DNA of 6,695 bases, from the NCBI GenBank assembly GCA_023512665.1, contig JAILZC010000049.1, positions 1 to 6,695 of the forward strand. Direction: 5' to 3'. Shown here one piece after another: positions 1 to 5,074 of this stretch (positions are counted from its first letter, which is position 1; every line of letters starts with the position of its first letter). The position numbers were made by a program, and so were the translations under genes. The stretch is from Candidatus Bipolaricaulota bacterium (GTDB lineage: Bacteria; Bipolaricaulota; Bipolaricaulia; RBG-16-55-9; DRXL01). Below the pieces are notes generated by a model that was not told the DNA's origin, searched no databases, and saw nothing but the letters and a program-made list of their open reading frames with translations.

Positions 1-49
1 GAGCATTCTATTATTTACTCAGTTACACGCTGTCACAAAATTGAGATAA

Positions 50-78
50 TATATAACATATTTTTCACCCGTTGTCAA
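50..78 (-). promoter_or_regulatory. Leftward sigma70-type promoter with extended -10
   Basis: Read on the minus strand, a consensus TTGACA (78 to 73) is followed after a 17-bp spacer by TATATA (55 to 50). A TG dinucleotide one base upstream of the -10 makes it an extended -10 promoter. Transcription would start near position 43 and leave the window on the left, so the gene served is not visible. The assignment rests on the exact -35 match, the ideal spacing and the AT-rich context. Confidence 0.65.
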
Positions 79-276
79 GTCGAAGCAAACACTTGGGGGT
101 AAAATCTTCAAAAAGCGATCCGAAGCCGACTCTGCGGCGAGCGCCCCATGAGCCCTCCTACAGAAGAGCACTCTTTTGCACGGCATGAAAAATCCCCCTG
201 AACGAGACGGCAAGAGCGAGCATGTGCAATGCATATTACATACTCGGCCCTCACAGATGCTGTATAACCGACGATA

Positions 277-296
277 GGGCGAACGGCCGTTCGCCC
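277..296. promoter_or_regulatory. Perfect 20-bp palindrome before the RBS of the small gene
   Basis: GGGCGAACGG is followed at once by its exact reverse complement, with no spacer. It ends two bases before the AAAGGAGGGG ribosome binding site (298-307) of the 80-residue gene. A perfect two-fold symmetric site here could be a dimeric repressor operator. In RNA it could fold into a hairpin next to the Shine-Dalgarno sequence and modulate translation. The sequence shows the symmetry; the function is inferred. Confidence 0.5.
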
Positions 297-309
297 GAAA
301 GGAGGGGCC

Positions 310-552
310 ATGAAGACCCTCAGCCGATGGAAGTGGGTCTATGTGCGGATGCGCGGCGGATTGGGCTTTGCGTTCGTGTCGGTGCCGCTCGACCTGACCG
401 TCTCCCAGTTCAAGCTGATGTTGGGGGCCGACCCGCGCAGCGTGGTCACGGTGCGCTCAGCCTTCCGGCCCCTCGCGGAGAACGAACCCCTCTACGGGCG
501 TGTCGCCAACTACGACACCGTCTATATCGAGCCGTGCCGTCGAACTCCCTAA
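310..552 (+). CDS. Small protein with possible ubiquitin-like beta-grasp fold
   Basis: An 80-residue soluble protein without signal peptide or membrane segment. The ATG at 310 follows a strong AAAGGAGGGG (298-307), which fixes the start. I do not recognise a named family. The pattern resembles ubiquitin: a first strand (KWVYVRMRG, ~8-16), a second strand (AFVSVPLDLT, ~21-30), a helix beginning TVSQFKLML (~30-38), a third strand (SVVTVRS, ~44-50), then FRPLAENEPLYGRV and a final strand YDTVYIEP (~68-75). The last part aligns by eye with ubiquitin's 'GKQLEDGRTLSDY...STLHLV' region. The C-terminus is CRRTP, so there is no GG tail for conjugation or sulfur transfer. A YukD-like or other non-conjugating beta-grasp protein is possible. 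The acyl-CoA synthetase gene follows 125 bp downstream, but a hairpin and a promoter-like stretch lie between, so a functional link is uncertain. That the gene is real is fairly safe; the fold is inference. Confidence 0.65.
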   Translation: MKTLSRWKWVYVRMRGGLGFAFVSVPLDLTVSQFKLMLGADPRSVVTVRSAFRPLAENEPLYGRVANYDTVYIEPCRRTP

Positions 553-575
553 GTACCCCCTCTCCCTCTCTTCTT

Positions 576-616
576 CAGCGGGAGCCGTCCGGGGCCCCCC
601 GTGGCGGCCCCCGCTG
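576..616 (+). terminator. GC-rich hairpin after the small gene
   Basis: CAGCGGG (576-582) pairs with CCCGCTG (610-616). Inside, GCCG (584-587) pairs with CGGC (605-608), and a GGGGCCCC core fills the centre. This makes a stable, very GC-rich stem 24 bases after the stop codon of the small gene. No T-run follows, so it is not a classic intrinsic terminator. It may act as a weak or Rho-assisted terminator, an mRNA-stabilising end, or a decayed palindromic repeat. It is preceded by a pyrimidine-rich tract at 556-576. Confidence 0.4.
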
Positions 617-618
617 GC

Positions 619-646
619 TTGCCTTCTGCTCCCTAAATATGATACT
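619..646 (+). promoter_or_regulatory. Possible promoter of the acyl-CoA synthetase gene
   Basis: TTGCCT (619-624), a 16-bp spacer and GATACT (641-646) form a moderate sigma70-like promoter about 30 bp before the acyl-CoA synthetase start. A second -10-like TATGAT overlaps at 638-643. The local sequence shifts to AT-rich just here, after the GC-rich hairpin. If real, it would give this gene its own short-leader transcript. Confidence 0.35.
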
Positions 647-677
647 CTAAGAGTGAGTAAGAGTGAGGAGGTCTTCT

Positions 678-2207
678 ATGAACGTCGCCCATCTGCTCGA
701 CCGCGCTGCCCAGCAGGGCCCAGAGAGAACGGCCGTCTACTTCCCCGGGATTCCCAATGCCGTGCCCCCACGGGCGATCTCGTACAGAGAGCTGTCGGAC
801 TGGACGAGCCGATTCGCCGGGGGACTGAAAGCCCTGGGGCTTGCCCCCGGAGATCGTTTCGCCGTCTACCTGCCCAATCTGCCCCAGTTTGTGATCGCGA
901 TCTGGGGCGGGTTCAAAGCGGGCTGCGTCCCCACACCCATGAACCCTACTCTGAAAAAACGCGAAATTATTCACCAGATCACAGACTCCGGAGCAAAGCT
1001 CATCATCGCTCCGACGTTTATGCTGGAAGAGGTCGAAAAAGCCGCAGCCGAGCTGCCCCAGCTCAAACTCTTCGTCGTCGGCCCTGGATCGCATCATCCG
1101 AACTTCGATGAGTTGCTCACACATCCCTCGCACTTCGTCGAGCGCGAGGACGACGATCTCGCGCTCATGCCCTATACGTCAGGGACGACGGGCAAGCCCA
1201 AGGGCGTCCTGCTCACCCATAAAAACCTCAGCAGCAATATTCAAGCCGTGATGAAACTCATGCACGAGAAGGGCGCCGGAGAGAGACTCCTCGTCCCCGT
1301 CCCGATGTTCCACATCACGGGGATGACCGTGCTCATGCTCTCCCCGCTCTCGATGGGCGTGACGATATACCCCATGCTCCGCTGGGACGCCGAATACGCG
1401 ATGCAGCTCATCCAAGAGCACAAGATCACGAGCATGGTCTGCGTCCCCACGCTCTATATTGATCTTTTGCACCATCCCAAAGTGGCTCAGTACGATCTGA
1501 GCTCCCTGAAGCTCTGCAGTTCCGGGGGCGCGAAGATGCCCGTTCCCGTCATCGAGGCGATGCAGCAGAAGCTTGGGGTGACCGTCTACGAGGGGTACGG
1601 GCTGACAGAAACTTCCCCGGTCACGCATACGAACTTAGCCGCTCCCGTGCCCAAGGTGGGCTCGATCGGCTGGCCCATCGAGGGGGCCGAGTGCAAGATC
1701 GTGGACGAGCACAACAGACGGCTGCCGGTGGGCCAGATCGGGGAGCTCTGTGTGCGCGGCCCGATGGTGATGAAGGGCTATCACAATAACCCCGAAGCGA
1801 CACGCCAAGCTATTGACGACGAGGGCTTCTTCCATACGGGAGACTTAGCCTATGTGGACGCAGAGGGCTACTACTATATCGTTGATCGCGTCAAAGATAT
1901 GATCAACGTTGGGGGAGTGAAGGTCTTCCCCAAGGAAGTCGAGCACGTCCTCTATGAGCATCCGGCGGTCGCTGAGTGCGCGGTCGTAGGGATCCCTGAC
2001 GAGCGCAAAGGGGAGACGGTCAAAGCGTATATTGTGCTCAAGGCCGGCTATGTGCCCTCAGACGCCCTCGCCGAGGAGATTCAGCAGCACTGTTTGAGGG
2101 AGCTGGCGGCGTACAAGCACCCGCGGGAGATCGAGTTTGTCAAAGAGCTGCCCAAGACCGCGTCGGGGAAGATTCAAAAGTACGTGCTGCGGGGGCAGCA
2201 GTCCTGA
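678..2207 (+). CDS. Acyl-CoA synthetase (AMP-forming), long-chain fatty acid CoA ligase type
   Basis: A complete 509-residue ANL-superfamily enzyme. These activate a carboxylic acid with ATP to an acyl-AMP and transfer it to coenzyme A, usually in the cytoplasm or at the inner membrane face. The motifs are intact: the phosphate-binding loop YTSGTTGKPKG (166-176), YGLTE (307-311), TGD (387-389), the hinge DRVKD (403-407), and PKTASGKIQK with catalytic Lys498. Length is normal for the FadD-like/medium-to-long-chain group. The substrate cannot be read from sequence, and other CoA ligases of this superfamily look alike. ATG 678 is preferred because GAGGAGG (665-671) lies six bases upstream; an in-frame GTG at 663 overlaps that site and is unlikely. 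No beta-oxidation genes are adjacent. No terminator is seen after the stop, so some read-through into the next gene is possible. Confidence 0.93.
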   Translation: MNVAHLLDRAAQQGPERTAVYFPGIPNAVPPRAISYRELSDWTSRFAGGLKALGLAPGDRFAVYLPNLPQFVIAIWGGFKAGCVPTPMNPTLKKREIIHQITDSGAKLIIAPTFMLEEVEKAAAELPQLKLFVVGPGSHHPNFDELLTHPSHFVEREDDDLALMPYTSGTTGKPKGVLLTHKNLSSNIQAVMKLMHEKGAGERLLVPVPMFHITGMTVLMLSPLSMGVTIYPMLRWDAEYAMQLIQEHKITSMVCVPTLYIDLLHHPKVAQYDLSSLKLCSSGGAKMPVPVIEAMQQKLGVTVYEGYGLTETSPVTHTNLAAPVPKVGSIGWPIEGAECKIVDEHNRRLPVGQIGELCVRGPMVMKGYHNNPEATRQAIDDEGFFHTGDLAYVDAEGYYYIVDRVKDMINVGGVKVFPKEVEHVLYEHPAVAECAVVGIPDERKGETVKAYIVLKAGYVPSDALAEEIQQHCLRELAAYKHPREIEFVKELPKTASGKIQKYVLRGQQS

Positions 2208-2231
2208 AGCATTCGGATCAGAGAGCGAGTA

Positions 2232-2261
2232 TTGACTTCCTTCGCTCATCTGTGTTATACT
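2232..2261 (+). promoter_or_regulatory. Strong promoter for the lamin-tail/dockerin protein gene
   Basis: TTGACT (2232-2237), an 18-bp spacer and TATACT (2256-2261), with TG at 2253-2254 forming an extended -10. Transcription would start near 2268 and leave a leader of about 90 nt. A six-base dyad, GAGCGA (2223-2228) and TCGCTC (2242-2247), brackets the -35 element and could be an operator, though six bases can arise by chance. Confidence 0.75.
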
Positions 2262-2289
2262 GATCCCGAAAAAATCTAAAAAGAGATGA

Positions 2290-2315
2290 GCTGTGCGTGG
2301 GGCCACGCGCACAGC
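2290..2315 (+). other. Leader hairpin in the 5' untranslated region
   Basis: GCTGTGC (2290-2296) pairs with GCACAGC (2309-2315), and GTGG (2297-2300) can continue pairing with CCAC (2303-2306) around a small bulge. The stem sits inside the ~90-nt leader, 41 bases before the start codon, and leaves the AAAGGAGG site free. It could protect the mRNA 5' end or regulate translation. No riboswitch class is recognised. Confidence 0.4.
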
Positions 2316-2356
2316 ACCCTCGGAGCGGGCTCTGCGCAGCAGCAAAAGGAGGCGCA

Positions 2357-4879
2357 ATGGGCGCTAGCTCCGTGCGGTGGAGCGTGTTGCTCCTTCTTCT
2401 AGGGCCGATCTCACCCTCGTCCGTCACCCCCGGTGATGTCGTCATCAGCGAAGTCGCGTGGATGGGAACGGCAGCCAACTCGGCTCACGAGTGGATCGAA
2501 CTCTATAACAATACCACCCAAGCGATCAACCTCAATGGCTGGCGGATCGTCTCGCTCACCGACAACTCGCCCAACTTTACGATTAGTTCAGCAAATTGTA
2601 GTAATCTCACTATCCCCGCCAAGGGCTTCTTCTTGCTGGAGCGCACGAGCAATAGCACAGTGAGTGATATTGCTGCCGACTGCATTTACACGGGGGCGCT
2701 CAGTGACACGGGCGAAGCGCTCGCCTTGCGCGATCCGTCCAATAACACTATAGACACGGCCAACGGCGACGGCGGCGCGTGGCCCGCCGGCACTACTTCC
2801 CCGAGAGCGACCATGGAACGCATCGCTCTCTCGGTAGCAGATTCCGACGCCAACTGGGACACCAACGACGGCGTCCATCGTAACGGCCTTGACGCCAATA
2901 ACAACCCCATCAACGGCACACCGAAAGCGCCGCGCCAACGCGCCTCTTTCAACGCACTGGACGTCGTCATCAGCGAAGTCGCCTGGATGGGGACGGCAGC
3001 TGACGCCAACGACGAGTGGATCGAACTCTATAACACAACGAACCAATCTATCTCTCTGGCAGGCTGGCGACTCGTCGCCGCGGACGGCACGCCTACTATT
3101 GCTTTCAGTTCGGCTATCTGTAGCAATCTGGTCATCCCCGCTCAAGGCTTCCTCCTGCTCGAGAGAACGGACGACACAACGGTCAGCGACATCACCGCTG
3201 ACTGTATCTATACTGGAGCCCTCTCCAACTCCGGTGAAGCGCTCTCCCTCAAAGATCCTTCAAATAATATCATTGACACGGGGAACAGCGACGGAGGGCC
3301 TTGGCCCGCCGGCCACGACACCGCCACGATGGAGCGACTCGATCTCCTGACTTCCGACTCCGACTCCAACTGGGCTACCAACAATCAGATTCATCGCAAC
3401 GGGCTCGACGCGAAGAATAATCCCATCAACGGCACGCCCAAAGCGCACAAGCCGCCCTATGTCACCCTGCTCAGCCCGACGACCACTGCTCCTGCCTATC
3501 GCAGGCAGGGCGACAGCCTCACCGTAAGCTTCACGACCGACGAGGCCGGCGCTTACACTATCAGCGTTGATAGTTCCCCCTGCGATACGGGCAGCGTCAG
3601 CTCCGGCTCTCATACAAAAATCTGCCCATTGCCTGCAAATATCCCCGAAGGCCCTAAGACCCTGACAATAGCGATCACCGATCAGACTGCGATTTTGGGG
3701 TCTAGCTCTCAAGCCGATGCCCTTATTGTGGACAATACCCCTCCGACGGTGAGGTTGCTCACGCCTAACGGCGGCGAGACCCTCCCGGCACAGAGCGTTT
3801 TTACTGTGACCTGGGAGTTGTGCAGCGATCTCCATCTGGGAACCGCGCCGATACAGTTACTGTACTCTACCGACAGCGGTGTGAGTTTTCCCACCCTCAT
3901 CACGGCGGCCACTGAGAACGACGGCTCGTTCATCTGGAACCTGCCCACGATCAATTCTCATACGGTCCGGGTGCGCATCATCTGCTCGGACTTAGCAGGG
4001 AACAGCGCCCAAGACGATTCCGATGCGAATTTCACCATTGCTTCCTTCACCGTCGGTGATGTCAACGACGACGGCAAGATCAACACCCTAGACGCGCGCA
4101 TGGCCCAACAGCACGCCGACGGCGTCATCACTCTGACAGGCAATCAGTTCTTGGCGGCTGATGTAGACCAAGACTCCGACATAGACTCTCACGACGCCAC
4201 GGCGATCGCCAAGAAGGGGATCGGCCTGCCCACGGGGATTCCGGGGTTTGCGTTAGAACCTCACCCCCAGCCCCTCTCCGTGAACGGAGAGGGGTGGCCA
4301 CAGGCCGGGGTGAGGTGGCTCTTCTTGGCCTTCACCCTGCCCGCCCTGGCGCTGCTGCGCCGCCACAGGAGACTGGCTATACTCCTGCTGGTGGGCGGTC
4401 TGAGCGTGCTGACGGGCTGCGTGGAGTTTGCGGGCTTGGCTCCACCGTCCGGCGCGGCGATCTACCTCACCTCGACTTCGATGCCCAACGGCGCGACGCG
4501 CACCATTGATCTGATAGTGCAGCAGATCACCGCTGGGGGCGGGTTAGCATCGTTACAGGGGCGGATCACCTTCCCGGCGGGCGTGGCCATACAGAGTGTG
4601 ACGGGGTTGGGCGGCTTTATTGTGAAGGCGCTCTGCGGGACGGTGGGCGATCCGTGTCCCGGTCCCAACGAGCTGCGCCTCTCGCTGGTGAAGCCGAGCG
4701 CAGGCGGCGTGAGCAATGGAGCGATCTTGCGCTTGGAGGTGAGTGCGAGCGGTGGGGCTGGGCAGGTCTATACGCTCAGTTGGGCAGGGAGTGTGCAGGC
4801 GCCGATCGTGCTAGGGAGCGACACCAACATTGAGATCACCGGCTTTGTCACGGGCAACGGGCAGGTGAAGGTGCAGTAG
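2357..4879 (+). CDS. Exported multidomain protein: two lamin-tail domains, Ig-like region, dockerin, cohesin-like end
   Basis: An 840-residue protein predicted to be exported and surface-bound. ATG 2357 follows AAAGGAGG (2345-2352); an in-frame GTG at 2297 lies inside the leader hairpin and is rejected. Domains in order: signal peptide (Arg7, hydrophobic ~8-16); lamin-tail domain 1 (~26-190) and 2 (~201-363), each opening DVVISEVAWMGTA and each with a Cys pair (81/109 and 255/283); two Ig-like stretches (~367-460 and ~461-563, the second with TPNGGETLPA); a dockerin (~567-622) with EF-hand-like loops at 568-579 and 602-613; a 19-residue insert encoded by a palindromic repeat (635-653); a short membrane tail ending RRHRR (654-672); a lipobox LTGC with Cys688; and a cohesin-like domain (~697-840). 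Dockerin and cohesin normally bind each other across proteins, so having both in one chain is odd. The chain may be two genes fused in frame. The ligand is unknown. It has its own promoter and terminator. Confidence 0.85.
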   Translation: MGASSVRWSVLLLLLGPISPSSVTPGDVVISEVAWMGTAANSAHEWIELYNNTTQAINLNGWRIVSLTDNSPNFTISSANCSNLTIPAKGFFLLERTSNSTVSDIAADCIYTGALSDTGEALALRDPSNNTIDTANGDGGAWPAGTTSPRATMERIALSVADSDANWDTNDGVHRNGLDANNNPINGTPKAPRQRASFNALDVVISEVAWMGTAADANDEWIELYNTTNQSISLAGWRLVAADGTPTIAFSSAICSNLVIPAQGFLLLERTDDTTVSDITADCIYTGALSNSGEALSLKDPSNNIIDTGNSDGGPWPAGHDTATMERLDLLTSDSDSNWATNNQIHRNGLDAKNNPINGTPKAHKPPYVTLLSPTTTAPAYRRQGDSLTVSFTTDEAGAYTISVDSSPCDTGSVSSGSHTKICPLPANIPEGPKTLTIAITDQTAILGSSSQADALIVDNTPPTVRLLTPNGGETLPAQSVFTVTWELCSDLHLGTAPIQLLYSTDSGVSFPTLITAATENDGSFIWNLPTINSHTVRVRIICSDLAGNSAQDDSDANFTIASFTVGDVNDDGKINTLDARMAQQHADGVITLTGNQFLAADVDQDSDIDSHDATAIAKKGIGLPTGIPGFALEPHPQPLSVNGEGWPQAGVRWLFLAFTLPALALLRRHRRLAILLLVGGLSVLTGCVEFAGLAPPSGAAIYLTSTSMPNGATRTIDLIVQQITAGGGLASLQGRITFPAGVAIQSVTGLGGFIVKALCGTVGDPCPGPNELRLSLVKPSAGGVSNGAILRLEVSASGGAGQVYTLSWAGSVQAPIVLGSDTNIEITGFVTGNGQVKVQ
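2435..3442 (+). repeat. Tandem duplication of the lamin-tail domain
   Basis: Two copies, 2435-2926 and 2960-3442, are offset by exactly 525 bp (175 codons). Exact shared tracts survive: 20 bp at 2438-2457 and 2963-2982, and 22 bp at 2489-2510 and 3014-3035. Other parts have diverged at synonymous and non-synonymous sites. Both end with a similar 'HRNGLDA.NNPINGTPKA' segment. This looks like an internal duplication of moderate age, perhaps partly homogenised by gene conversion. Confidence 0.85.
4259..4315. repeat. CCTCACCCC-type palindromic repeat inserted in the coding sequence
   Basis: The outer arms CCTCACCCC (4259-4267) and GGGGTGAGG (4307-4315) are perfect complements. The inner arms CCCCTCTCCG (4271-4280) and CGGAGAGGGG (4285-4294) are perfect complements around a TGAA loop. 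The layout matches, from memory, a dispersed palindromic repeat found in many environmental bacterial genomes, whose translation often reads PHPQPLS..GEG. It is 57 bp, exactly 19 codons, and starts on a codon boundary (Pro635 to Arg653), so the host frame is kept. Confidence 0.75.
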
Positions 4880-4882
4880 CGA

Positions 4883-4902
4883 GGGCACGGCATGGCGTGC
4901 CC
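4883..4902. repeat. Short REP-like palindrome after the stop codon
   Basis: GGGCACG (4883-4889) and CGTGCCC (4896-4902) pair around a six-base loop, three bases after the TAG of the exported protein. No T-run follows, so it is probably an extragenic palindrome or mRNA 3'-end stabiliser rather than a terminator. The real terminator lies 22 bp further on. Confidence 0.5.
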
Positions 4903-4924
4903 CGCCAAGGTGGTCTGGTTGTGA

Positions 4925-4961
4925 ACGCTCGGTCGGGGGCTCCGACCGAGCGTGTTCTTTT
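4925..4961 (+). terminator. Intrinsic terminator of the exported-protein gene
   Basis: ACGCTCGGTCGG (4925-4936) and its exact complement (4942-4953) form a perfect 12-bp stem with a GGGCT loop, followed by the T-rich GTTCTTTT. This is a textbook Rho-independent terminator. It separates the exported-protein unit from lon. Confidence 0.88.
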
Positions 4962-4990
4962 CGGGGTTCTCGCGCAAGCAGCTGATTTGC

Positions 4991-5019
4991 TTGACAGAGC
5001 ACCGTGCTGAAAGTACAAT
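4991..5019 (+). promoter_or_regulatory. Consensus promoter of lon
   Basis: A perfect TTGACA (4991-4996), an ideal 17-bp spacer and TACAAT (5014-5019) form a strong housekeeping sigma70-type promoter. Transcription would start near 5026, giving a leader of about 50 nt. I see no CIRCE element or sigma32-type site, so heat-shock control is not evident from this stretch. Confidence 0.82.
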
Positions 5020-5074
5020 GAACCGAGACGCGTGTGACAGCAAACGAACCATCTGAAAGGCAGGTGCCCCCTCC

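Larger units (their letters stand above)
1..309. other. Intergenic region with divergent regulatory signals
   Basis: No convincing gene lies here. The open frames on either strand lack ribosome binding sites and recognisable protein features. The first ~110 bases are clearly AT-richer than the rest of the window, as expected for a promoter region. They contain a strong leftward promoter (50-78) and a weaker rightward candidate (TTACAC 23-28, 16-bp spacer, GATAAT 45-50). A CAT at 4-6 reads as ATG on the minus strand, so a leftward gene might begin at the very edge, but no ribosome binding site supports it. A TATAAC at 263-268 could be a -10 box for the small gene at 310, but no good -35 sits at a proper distance. 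A perfect palindrome at 277-296 is listed separately. Confidence 0.6.

Noticed and set aside
19..311. Two minus-strand open frames (19-234 and 108-311) in the left intergenic region
   Set aside because: Neither has a ribosome binding site. Their products look like translated noncoding DNA, and the first overlaps the AT-rich promoter region.
222..650. A 142-residue plus-strand open frame overlapping the small gene
   Set aside because: It has no ribosome binding site and an Arg/Pro-rich product, and it spans the palindrome, the real gene in another frame and the GC-rich hairpin. It is a GC-driven shadow.
310..2207. A ubiquitin-like conjugation system formed by the small protein and the adenylating acyl-CoA synthetase
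   Set aside because: The synthetase has full ANL acyl-CoA ligase motifs, not an E1 fold. The small protein lacks a C-terminal GG, and a hairpin and likely promoter separate the genes.
4230..4245. LPTG at residues 624-627 as a sortase motif
   Set aside because: It is LPTG, not LPxTG, it lies before the repeat-encoded linker, and the chain continues far past the membrane tail.
4250..4320. CRISPR array or IS element at the palindromic repeat
   Set aside because: It is a single copy with no spacers, no transposase and no target-site duplication that I can see.
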